From the NCBI GenBank assembly GCA_017506865.1, contig JAFCMP010000029.1:372001-436000 (forward strand): a stretch of DNA of 64,000 nt, written 5' to 3'. Below the pieces are notes generated by a model. It made no database searches, was not told where the DNA came from, and saw only the letters and a list, made by a program, of their open reading frames with translations. The first letter of the stretch is position 1. Every line of letters starts with the position of its first letter. A program made the translations under genes and the position numbers. The DNA comes from Tribonema minus. Its lineage: Eukaryota > Sar > Xanthophyceae > Tribonematales > Tribonemataceae. Below are positions 1 to 10,900 of this stretch, one piece after another.

Positions 1-191
1 CAACTGAACTTCACAGTTGAAGTTCTGGAGGTGCCCGCAGCGCACACCAGAGATGCCTACTGCATGCCGCTCGAAGCGTCATGCTGTGGGAAACAACAAC
101 TCGGCGCAGTGTGCTGTAATGCGTATTAGGGTTGGAAGTAGGGTTAGGATTAGCATTTTAGGGCTAGGGTTATCTGAGCAGCAGCGCTCAC
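1..191. other. Intron of the G-alpha gene, running off the left edge
   Basis: The intron begins on the minus strand at the GTGAGC donor next to position 191 and continues off the window. It holds degenerate TTAGGG-type repeats at about 125-172. No further G-alpha exon is visible here, so the switch regions, the DxxGQ motif and the NKxD motif must lie to the left of the window. Confidence 0.6.
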
Positions 192-3100
192 CTCATTGAA
201 GTAGTACGCCGCAGCGTCGAGCAGCCAGTACAGGTCCCGCTTCTCGTAGCACGCCTTTACGCCGCCGTCGTTCCACAGCGCCGTGATGTCGTCGGCGACG
301 TCCTGCACGCAAGCGCAACAGGTGACGCACATGCGTGAACTTCAATTTGATGCTATTGCAGGGCGAGTGCGACTTCAAAGTTGCGCGTCAGCTTGTAAGA
401 TGATGCACTGACATTGACGACAAACAGCGCGGTGATGTAGCGACATCAGGTGACGCATTCGGTGATCTTCAAGTTGATGCTGGTAAGACTTCAACTTGTG
501 TGTGAGCTTTTGAGAAGGTTGAAGTAATATGCCGACGTTGACACATAGAACGGTGATGTTGTCGGCGATGTCCTGCGCGCCAGCGCACCACGGAGACGCA
601 TTTATGCAAACTTCAAGTTGAAGCTAGAAAGACTTCAACTTGCGTGTGGGAACTTGCGGTGATGAACCGAGACAACTAATTATGTGTGCGTAAACTTCAA
701 GTTGCCATGAATGTTTGATATTGTCGGCAGCGTCCTGCACGCAAGCACGACCAGGTGATAATTTGCTTGAACTTCATGTTGATGCTGTGGTGCGAGTAAG
801 ACTTCCAAGTTGCGCGTGACCCTCAAAGATAGTGTGCCGACATAGACACAAGGATTGAGCAAACGCGTTGAACCCGCTTCAGTTCATGGTCTCGTGCCCC
901 CCCCCCCCCCAATCCCTGCCGCAATGACACAGGAAAGGCAAGCAGGGAGTGCTGTCACCTTTGTTGAAGCGAAGTCACATCACTGCGACAAAGAGCAACT
1001 GACTGCCCGAGTCAACAGCACAAATAAGGCTCCCTGATTGCGGTACAGAAGCAACTCAACAGCCCCCCTTACCCCCCCCCTCACCCCCAACCCGCCCCAG
1101 CCCCCCACGATGATAGGTAGCGACAAAAGTTGAACAGGGTCGGGTGAGCTGGGGGGGATGCTCACCTTTGTCAATGCGGAGTCCTCCGAAAGGCCGATGA
1201 TCCGTGTGCGCGCCGCAGCTTTGGCCTCATCCTCCAGTGGGATGCCATATACCTTCATGGCCTGTGAGTGGCGCCACGTGTTCAGGAAGACAGAAGCCAC
1301 ATAATTGTGTCAGAAAAGCTTACGCACTCAAGCAAGATTGTATCACACGTGCAGGTACCACACGTTCAAGGACAGCTGCGGCGGAGGTAATAGTAGTCGA
1401 AGAGTCGTTGAGCAGTGAGTGCTGCTGAGCGCTGCTTTGAATGCATCAGCTCGTGGCCTGTCCTTGTCGCTGAACGTTGTTTTGGACGCATCAGCTCGTG
1501 GCCTGTGATTGTCTGGTGGCAAAAGGCCAGTAATTGCGGCCACACAGTGTTGATAATTGAAGGTCAATTGTAGTTGAGTACACAAGTTGTTGTATGCGTA
1601 CATGCCTGCACGCTAGTGTCAGCGCAGTGCACAAGTGCAAAAGTGATGGCCGCAGGTCACTCGCAGCAGCAGAACCATGCTGTGTGCGACAAGAGAGAAC
1701 TGCAACTTCAAGTATGACGTTAGGTTGTATGGCGATCCAATTGTTTAGAAAACAACTCGATCATGCCATTTGCTTTCTGTACAATTGCTCTTGACTGTTG
1801 CCCACCACTGTTTGCTACCCCATTTGTCCCTGCCCAGCAACGCCACTTTTTGAAAAGTACTTCTGAAGTAGATACTTGTCAATCTTATTCACCCAAAACT
1901 TCACATTCTATACCTCAAATACCCGTGACCAATGTGTCTCTCGACAGGTGTCGCATCAAAACGCCAGTGCATGGTATGTATTGACTCGCATGCCTATACA
2001 TACCCAATGTTACGATGGGCATACCATCACACCCACCCTGCCCCCACATCACCAGGAGGCTCTTCCACCAAGGCCTGCCCACTTTACTTTCCGCGATTAC
2101 AAAACGCACAAAGGGTGCACGCGTCCGATTAACACTGCCGTCATGCACCATGCACGCGTGGCATTAGGGTAGTTCTGTCTTCATGACAGGCGCCACGTGT
2201 ACATAGGTGTGCCAACCAGTGTCTCCAGTTCGCTACACATGATACTGCCACCCAGGCCGTAGAGCATGATATGGGTCATGGTATGTGCCATGCGAGACGT
2301 ACAAGACAGCTTCAAACATAGTTAAAAGTCTCTATTATTGAAGTACGCGACATGGTGCACTTTTGTGCTTCCATGTACATTGAATCTGAGCACTGTCATC
2401 ACTGTCCACTGCAGAGGCACTTGAAATGCCCACTAAAACCATTTATTTTTGTGGCTGCGCTCACTAGAGACATTGCCTGCGTGCTCTCTCTGTGGCATCC
2501 CTCGGTGCTTTAATTGCCCGCCTAATCAACGTCATGAAGTACGGTGGTCGTTAACTTCAAGTTGCAGCAGCGCTCACCTGCAGAACCGCCTGCATGCTCT
2601 CTACAGCATTCATATCTGCTGTGCAATTTTTTTTTTTCACCTTACCACCTCGTCGCGATCCTGAAAGTGGAACTGTTGCAGCGCTCACCTACAGCAGCGC
2701 CTGCATTCTCCTTTTGGCGTCCCAGCGTACAAGCTAAATCATGATCGTGAATTCAAATGCGAAATCTGCAAGAAATGTGAACTTGAAGTTGCGGCAACGC
2801 TCCCTGCAACACCGCCCGCATTCTGTTCATGACATCCCCGGTGTACATACAGATTGAATCATGATCGTGAATTCAATTGTGAAATCTGCAAAAACTGAGA
2901 ACTTGAAGTTCTGCATGCATTCTCCCCATGGCATCCCCTGTGTGCCACCTAAATCGTGACTGTGAATTTTGAACGTGAAATTCATCTGCGACGATTACGG
3001 CAGCGCTCACCTGCAGCACCGCCTGCATGCTCTCTATGGCGTTCCTCCGGATGGCCTCCACGCATTGCCGCACGTCCTGCGCCGACATGCGCCCCTTGTA

Positions 3101-4885
3101 TATCATTCGCACCTACGCCGCGCAATATAGCGACCACGAAAAGTCAGTGCAACAAGTCAGTTCAGTGCGCGGGTTGAACTTGCTGTGAACAAACACAAAA
3201 CCCGTGCACACGAGCTTGTGGAGCTTGTATATCATACGCACCTGACACCGCCCGGCGAGGCGCAACAGAAAACAACAACAGAGCGACCGCAATAAGTCAG
3301 TTCAGTGCGCGGATGGGACTTGGTGGGAATGAGCACAGAAACTGCGCGGATGGGCTTGTGGACATTGCATATCATACGTAGCTGCGCCGTTCAACGAGGC
3401 GCAGGCGGTGAGTCCATGTACGGATGGCGGTTGGTGTTCATCACTAGTACAGTGGTGTTCATTGCAAGTACAGTAAGCAATTTGCATAGGAGTACAACGT
3501 TTGACCGCACCGGTGCTTGGCTACGATCATCGCAAACGGAAGGTGACATGAAAGCTTTTCGTATTGCTCTTTTACAATCATACTAGCACAAATATTCGAT
3601 AGACTTACTTAATTCAAGTTTTATTCGTGAAGTCAGTGCTCCACAAGTGTTTCTGCGCAACAAAGGGGCGATGTGCTTGCATTGCCGCGCGCACTGCACT
3701 GCGAACGCACACCTAGATGTTGCGCTCTGGAATAGGCAGAGCTGCCCGTATACTTGCAGGCGATAAATTTGAGGTACGCGTCGCTGATGTTTTCAGCTTC
3801 GCAGGCGGAGGACGAGCCTCAGAAGTCTACGAGGCGGGGGTAAGTTCTCAAAATATGAGCAACTAGCGCAGCGGTGCGATTACCTAGTACCCCACACGCT
3901 CGCAGTCTTTCTTGAAGCAATCACTGAGAGAGGCGACGGACAGAAAAACGAGGAGGACTACCGGACTGCTTTGGAGGAGAAACACGCGATAATTCATAGA
4001 GTCAAAGAGGAAATGCCATCCATGAACACGTCGAGCGTGCGCTCCTTGACCGAGTAGTGCTACACCTAAACTGAAAAAGCACACGGTATTTTCTCAGGGC
4101 GTACTTAGAATTATTGCCATTTAATCCCCCCGGAATGGAATCTGGCCACGTGAACACTGCCGCAGTCTGCTTAAGCAAAGTACTGGCAGCGAAACCGTGC
4201 TTTCAGCGTGGTGCGAGATGCTGCAGTGATGTCGCTGCTGACATATGGTCGAAGACCAATGCCGCACTGCACGGACTTCGCCACTGAAGCTAATGAAAGC
4301 ACATGACACAGCGGAATTCCTCCACACTGAGGTCAGCTTGCTGTGCTTTGCCGGGGTGCAGTCGCCGCAGCTGTTCTATCTTGTCGTGAGATAGGCGCGT
4401 GACGGAGAAGCTCGAGGGCAGATAACGACCGCCTAACTACACGACCCACGGCCGCCGTTGATACAAAATGAGCCGATGTTATATCAGCAAGTGAAGCGCA
4501 GCACCTGCGCCTCATCACGCACGGCGCCACAGGGAAACATAGCCTTTGTTTATCATGGTGGAGTTGATGTTTACCTGCTTGAGAACAGTTGATTTGCCGC
4601 TCTCTCCCGCCCCCAGTAGCAGAATCTTGATATTCTGCAGCTGCTGCTCATCTGAGACAAGCGAGCGCCAGGCAGTGCGACTGCATCAGGCGTTGCTGAG
4701 GACCGTGTTAAGCCGAGGTTTTAAACGCATGCAGGCGCCAGCGAGGGTGGCACACAATCGTCGCACAGTTGGGTAAGGCAGGAGCGCATGAGCGTGCTCA
4801 TTTTCCACCCCTGCCACACGTCAATTGACCGCCATGCTTCAAGCTGGGGCTACGTCGCACCTGACGAGGACATGCACAGCCCCAT
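192..4885 (-). CDS. Heterotrimeric G-protein alpha subunit, 5' part of gene (partial)
   Basis: This is the GTP-binding alpha subunit of a heterotrimeric G protein, which relays receptor signals at the plasma membrane. Exons, minus strand 5' to 3': 4885-4861, 4651-4575, 3112-3011, 1261-1166, 302-192. All phases close (1, 0, 0, 0, 0), giving the first 137 residues. Exon 1 is a 25-nt microexon reading MGLCMSSS, with Gly2 and Ser6 fitting the N-myristoylation rule and Cys4 a likely palmitoylation site. Its ATG has A at -3 and G at +4. The P-loop GAGESGKST lies at residues 22-30. It is followed by KQVRMIY and the helical-domain segment LWNDGGVKACYEKR...AAYYFNE, which aligns well with animal and plant G-alpha. 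Length and spacing match the family except for a short N-terminus (about 14 residues shorter before the P-loop than G-alpha-i). The catalytic Arg/Gln and NKxD motifs are off the window. Introns carry many copies of the exon edges (see repeats). Family assignment is very secure. Exon 1 is an inference from phase and motif. Confidence 0.9.
405..765 (-). repeat. Three degenerate copies of the G-alpha exon 5 acceptor edge
   Basis: The segment over the acceptor and first codons of the exon at 302 (cgtgatgtcgtcggcgacgt on the plus strand) recurs at about 425-455, 548-600 and 715-765. Each copy is followed by a similar ctt-caa/ttgatgctg spacer. On the minus strand each copy offers a CAG followed by a GACATCGCC-like start. 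Spacing is about 125-165 bp. Confidence 0.7.
2450..3395 (-). repeat. Copies of both edges of G-alpha exon 3
   Basis: The donor edge of the exon at 3112-3011 (plus strand cagcgctcacctgcagcacc followed by gcctgcatgctctct) recurs at about 2455, 2567, 2688, 2797 and 2905, a ladder of roughly 100-120 bp. The acceptor edge (plus strand cttgtatatcat followed by acgcacc) recurs on the other side at about 3223-3245 and 3365-3388. The copies decay with distance, and several keep the GTGAGC donor. Confidence 0.75.
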
Positions 4886-6965
4886 GGTTCGCCGCTCGCT
4901 CCTGACAACACCCCGAGCTCTCTCCGCCCCCGTGTGCCTGCCTTCCGCTCCTGCCCGCCTGGTACGCTCTCCTCAGCTGCTTCTTGAGCTCTCCTCCAGG
5001 TGCAGGCGGCTCGAGGTGGGGCGTAGGGCGCGCCTTGTGGCCTACGCTGCAGAAAGAGAAAAAAAAAAAAAAAAGCCCCCGAAGTGTTTTATACGGGGGC
5101 ACGAAAATTGCCCAGTTACTTTTTTAACCCATTTTATCGGACACGCGCTCGCTCTCGCTCTCAGCCCGCCGCACGGTCTGCCGCTGCCCGCCGCTGGTGC
5201 ACAGTAGGTGCTGCTGCAACAGCGGATCTGGCGCACCTGCTCCGGTGGTCGTCCGCGCCCCATCATTTTTCGAGGTGGAACAGGCTCCTGTGGAGGTAGC
5301 TGAAGGCGCGCTTGCAAGGCCAGTTGGCGCACTGGACCCGTGTCCCTGATGGCGAAGCCTACAGAGCCCGACACTGGTGAAAATCCCACAGCACGTAAGG
5401 CACGCCCTGGGAAGCGGCCGCGCCCACCATGGGGCTGTTGCAAGCCGCACAACTACTGTATATCAGCAGCAGCGGCAGGAAGTGGCCGTTTTGTACTGTC
5501 TGACTGTACACATTGTGCTTGCAGCATTGTCCGCGAGCAGGACCTCGCGCAGGCAAGCCGCTTCTCCCTTGAGCCTACTGGTTTTGCTGCCAGACTGTTG
5601 CTCGCTTTGGACCGTCAAAATTATGCAGGCAGCCCATCTACTGTTTTTGATCCATCTGGACGTGGCTGACCTGCTGCTGCTACATCAGAGGAGAGCACGC
5701 TGCGGGATACGACACCAGACTTCTTTCTATAGTGAAAAAGTCTGCCGTACGTCGAAGTGCCTTGGACCTACAGAAGGCGGATGATTGGATCACATGTTGT
5801 CCTTGTAGGCGTCATTTACGCAAACAGCCCCTTGCACGACATGCAAAATGGGTCGCGTCATCAAAGCTGTGAACGTTCGTTACGCGCTTGGTCATCGCGA
5901 GGGCCGCCCATCGCTAGCGCCTGCCGGTTAGCACATGTCATATATGTCATCACCCGCTGCTCGTTGTGGCCGAGCTCTGACCCCTGTCGTGCGCGGTTAC
6001 GCCTGCTGCATGCCTGCGGTGCTGGCGCTGCGGCACCGCTGACCCGCCCGCCGGGGGTCTGTCGCTGTCGCCTGCGACTGGTGACAAGCCTGTCATGTTG
6101 CAATCACCTTCAGCGCGTTGCATGCGCAGAGCCACGATCGCGTGATCTGTGGCGGGCACCGTCGCTCTTGCGCTGTTGCTGCGGCCAGTCTTTGGTGCTG
6201 TTGGTAATGCATTGGCCCCAGCGCCTACGCTCGGCCCTGGTCGATGGCAAAACGCCTGTCGTCAACCGAAGTAGTGGTGGCTGCTTCTTCTCTCAACTAC
6301 TACAACACAAACACCCCGCGAGAGGCCGGCTGCCTCTCTGCTTGGCGCGTTAACGGAGCCGTATTGCTTGTGGAGCACCTACCAGTGCAATGTCGCAACT
6401 GCTGGGACACCAGCTGCGCCACAGAGTCTACACTCAAGTAGCATTGCGGACCACCTTCTGCCCACTTGAAAAAATTGTAACTAGAGTATTTGACAAGATC
6501 ATAATCATACACATGACATCATCATGACAGATAAACTGCATGAGCCCTGCACCAGGTGACACCACAACACAGTCGTCACATTCATTGCAGTTGGCATGAC
6601 AGACTCTGTACACTGCGGCCGCATGCGGCTACAGAAGAGACTCTGGAACATGTTTCCTCTGCCATCAACTGAGTAGGAGGGGGCCCAATAGCCAGCATGT
6701 GCAACGCTGTATTCATCAAGTTGAGTGGTGCACAAATGGTTTGACCAAGGGGGGGTCTAGGCCCCTTGGACGCAGTCCCAACTAATTTCGAAGCCGGCTC
6801 GCGCCCCCCCCCTTCAGCTCGCCGAGGAGGGGCACACACACCATGCTGCGCACCTGCAATTGGTGCAGAGGCTGACGGGCTCATTCATCGATTCTCAACA
6901 AGCGCCTACACGCCAGCAAGCTGCTGCAGCCAAGAGACAGCAGCAACTTAACATTGAAGCTAGCG
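4886..6965. promoter_or_regulatory. Divergent intergenic region between G-alpha and the RS-protein gene
   Basis: These 2.1 kb lie between two divergent start codons, so they should hold both promoters and 5' UTRs. The sequence is GC-rich in patches (5400-5460, 6000-6230) and has an A-run at 5059-5073. I see no clear TATA box, RNA gene or credible coding exon. Open frames here, such as 5757-6353 (+), lack recognisable domains and are mirrored by equally long frames on the other strand. An untranslated first exon for either gene is possible. Confidence 0.4.
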
Positions 6966-7928
6966 ATGTTCACAGAAGCTGAAATTGCGGCTGCTGCCTT
7001 CAGAAGAAACATCAGGAATGCGGAGAGGCTGCAAGCAAGGGGTGGCGTTAGAAGTGCGTCTCTGCCATCGGACACCCGCAAGCGCAAACGCTCTTCCAGC
7101 AGGAGCAGCAGGAGCAGGTACGATACGATTCTGCACTTCAACTATGTATGGCGTGCTAGTACTCGTGCCTTCGTGATCTGTTTGCAGTGGCCAACAGCTG
7201 CAGGTGCGGCTCATGAGACCGCCTAGTTCGACATAGCAGACCGGCTCATTAGGGATACTTGCCATAGTAGGTCATACACGGGGAATCTTCAGGTACAAGT
7301 ACTTCACAGTACTCCCACAGGGCTTGCTATATGGTCATGCAATGAGTTTGGGTGCGCAGCTATCGAATCTCATGATGGTAGAATCACACGCCCACTGCAG
7401 GCTGCTCAGGTATTGGTCAGAGAAAAAAAACTTATTCTTCAAGTTGAGGTTGCTGAACAGATTGTCTCGCTGTTCTCTACAGCGATTGTCTCGCTGTTCT
7501 CTCTTGGTGGCTGTTTTCTCTTGCTGGAGTGCCCACCGCAAGCATTGCGCGTTTCTTGCCACACGCAAAAGGGATACTCTGGCATGTCTCGCTGAAGTAG
7601 TGGGCATGAAATGGAGGCACCAAGCGTACCACATGACAGGGGCGTGTACTTGTACCCATTCACAACAGCACGCCAGAGAGCGTGCCACGCAGGGCCTGTA
7701 CAACAGTCACCAGCACCGCACTTCCCTGCCATATGGATGCATCACGAGCGCTTTTTTGGCCCTATTCTAAGATAATCATACATACCCTTCACCGTAAAAA
7801 CATGCATGCCGCCACGACGCCACAGGAGCCCCGCCTCCAGGGTACTAGCACGGCGGCGAGAGCGGCGTTCAAAGGGGAGGGGGAGCAGGGACAGGCGGCG
7901 GCACGGCCACGGCCACGGCGGCGGTGGC

Positions 7929-7959
<31 letters not shown>

Positions 7960-10900
7960 CTGCGCGGGCAGCGGGCGGCGCGGGCGATGATGGCGGCACA
8001 AAGCGCGGACGGACTCGCAGTCACAGGTGCGCTGAGTGCGCCATTACTAAAACCTAGTATGCGTGCAGCGCCAAGCTTGATGAAATGTAGGGTTGTTGCT
8101 TGAGCGCTGAGGGATGGCTGCAAGGCGGCGGCAGCGGCGGCGGCGGCGGCGGCGGGGGCGACTGCGCTTCCTGCCGCCCTGCCGCCGCCGCCGCCGCGCA
8201 CTGCTTCGCCAGGCAGATTTTAGTCACAACGCGCCTGAGCTGCACGTGTGTGGCACGACCGAGCGGGCTCCTGCGACAGCACTGTGTGGTATGGCGGCGG
8301 TGGTTCTGTGGCGTTTGACAGCGGCGATGGTGGCAGCACTAATACGGCGGAGGGGGGGCGCGCGACAGGGGCAGGTGCGCTGGCGCTGCGGCGACAGCGG
8401 AAGCGGAAGCGAGCCGCCACCGGCGACTGTGCTGCGCTTGAGGCAATCGTGTATTGAGACGGCTGACGCTGTTGTCGGCTGTACCCGGTCACGGTTGATA
8501 TTCGGCTCGGTTGCATCGATCGCTTGGAACTGATCGTATTTTAATGGATTATAGACGATCGGTCCCAACAAGTTGCCCTGATCATAATATCCCTGGCGTC
8601 CGCGTCTGGAGGCGGGCGCGTGATTGCGAATCGCGCGTGCAGCACGCGTGCGCGCTTGTGGTTGTCGCGATGTGCCGTCGCTCGCCCCGTGGCGCGGAGT
8701 GCACGCGGGCCTTACACCACCAGTCCGCATGAACTAGTGACGAGGCCAGCTGTGATACTTGCAGCTCTGCTGTGGTATGGAGGCCCGTCCTGCACCTCAA
8801 GCAGCAGCGGCGCAGATAACACACACTTCTGGAAGGGGAGACCGTGCGGGGCAGCCCCGGTCCGCACAGCTGTCCCGCAGCAGCACTCGTCGACTCCACT
8901 TCCTTGCAACCGCTGAGAAACCTCAAGTTCAGGCAGCAGCACACTGGTAGCAGTGCAGGTGCGGCCGAGGGCGCACGTGCAGCGGCAGCCTGGCTGCAGC
9001 CGCACGCGGTCCTCTCGCTCCTCTCGTGTACCCATCCCAAAGTGCCGCCTGAGCATCGCTCCTTGTGTGAAACTGTCACACGACCGCCGCTGCGACTGCA
9101 GCTGGAGCAGCGCGACCAGCAGAGGCAGCAGCACGCAGCAGCAGGAGCACCGACACCAGCGGCAATCTCTTCAGTTATCCGATCCGGTACACTTCGAAAC
9201 ATGCAGTTTTAGCAAGGTACCTCATGCGTGTCACCGGCGTGTGTCTCAGGCTGCAGATACAGCAGCGCTCAGCGCTTCACCGACGACTTCAGCCGTCGGC
9301 AACAGCCATACTCAGGCTCTCAAAGTGACGAAAACAGCAGGGTGACTAGCACAACACCTGCGGCCATCTGATCAGAATCGCAGCATCGCTCAGCCACTCC
9401 GACATGCCATCTGAGCCTCTTGCTTTCCCCACATGCAAAACTGTCGCGGCACGCTCTTTGCGGCTGCAGCTGGAGCAGCGCGACCAGCAGAGGCAGCAGC
9501 GCGCGCAGCAGCAGGAGCGCTGACACCAGCGGCGGCGGGTTAGGGTTAGGGTTAGGGTTATCTCATGCGTGTCACCGGCGTGTGTCTCATGCAAAACTGT
9601 CGCGTCTTCGCGGCTGCAGCTGGAGCAGCACGACCAGCAGAGGCAGCAGCGCGCGCAGCAGCAGGAGCACTGACACCAGCGTCGGCGGCGGCGCGCGCTC
9701 GGGCCGGCGGCGGCGGCAGCAGCGGCGGTCCCCGAGCAGATCGCACAGCAGCAGTCGGGGGGGGGGGCGCGCCAGCCGGCGCAGCTGGCGGCCACGAAGG
9801 TAACATTTACCCAAACCCTAAGCTTGCATGCGGTTGTTGCTGTGTTTCTGTGTGTTGTGGCATTTCAAAGCGATGCGCATGCTCTGCCTGGCGGAGCCGT
9901 CTGCGGTATCGCCGAGCTTCAGGTCTTTGATGGCAGCACGCACTTTCTGCGGCGAACGTAACCATGGTCGTTTCCAGATGCAAGGCGGGGGCGCGCCAGC
10001 CGGCGGCGCTGGCGGCCACGAAGGTAACCCTAACCCTAACCCTAAGCGCGCATGGGGGTGTCACTGCCTTGGTGTTGTGGCACTGGAGGAGTGCGGCGCG
10101 CACGCTTGAGTTAGGGTTAGGGTTAGCGCGTGGGGTTGCCACTGCCTTGGTGTTGTGGCACTGGAGGAGTGCGGCGCGCACACTTGAGTTAGGGTTAGGG
10201 TTAGCGCGTGGGGTTGCCACTGCCTTGGTGTTGTGGCACTGAAGGAGTGCGGCGCGCATGCTTAGGGTTAGGGTTAGGGTTAGGGTTAGGTTGACGGAGC
10301 CGTTTGCGGTACCACTGACCTTAAGGTCTTCCATGGAAAGCCACTCTGTTTGCAGCAAACGTAGATCTTCGTTTCCGTGTACGTGGGGAGGGGGCGCGCC
10401 AGCCGGCGGAGCTGGCGGCCACGAAGGTGAGCGTGCATGGGGTTGCTTCTGTCTTCTGTTGTGTTGTGGCATTGGAGAACAGCGGCGCGCACGCTTTGTG
10501 TGGCGGAGGGCTTCGGCGCATGATTTTAAAGTTATGGACAGTGTAACCCTAGCCCTAACCCCAACCCTGCGCTTAAAAGGTCTCCACTGGAAAGACACAC
10601 TGTCTGCGGCGAACATAGACCATGCTCAATTGCGAGGTGCACGACAACTGTGCATGCCGACAGTGGTGATATTTGTGCGTGCCCTGCAGCTGCGGCACAG
10701 CTCTGGGGTCGACGCGCTGCTGTTTGCAGCAGCGAATGTCGAGCACCACGCATGCTGATGTCATGCTCTCATTGACAAACAGCAACAGCCTTGTTGCCTT
10801 GCCAGCAACTCTTTGGCTTCAGTTATGGTCACAACGGTGCGACTTGTGTTTATTACAAGTGAAGTCCACCATTATTCAATGATACATACTTACCCATGTC

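Noticed and set aside
5626-5646. Minus-strand MGCLHNFD as an alternative G-alpha N-terminus
   Set aside because: It has only a weak donor, and Asn at position 6 fits myristoylation less well. The exon at 4885-4861 has a better start context, donor, phase and motif.
7905-8195. Poly-Gly/Ala/Pro proteins in the GGC tracts
   Set aside because: These are trinucleotide repeats open in several frames on both strands; nothing beyond low complexity.
8582-9202. 206-codon open frame on the minus strand
   Set aside because: It is antisense to a copy of RS-gene exon 2 in a GC-rich intron. It is Cys/Ser-rich with no motif.
9620-9680. Gln-rich reading of RS-gene exon 2 (LEQHDQQRQQRAQQQE)
   Set aside because: That frame meets a TGA in every copy. 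The Ser/Arg frame stays open and closes phase with exons 1 and 3.
9807-10616. 269-codon open frame on the minus strand
   Set aside because: It lies across the 78-bp/telomeric array and exon 2 copies of the plus-strand RS gene. Its apparent protein is just repeated LTLTLT and CHNTKAV units.
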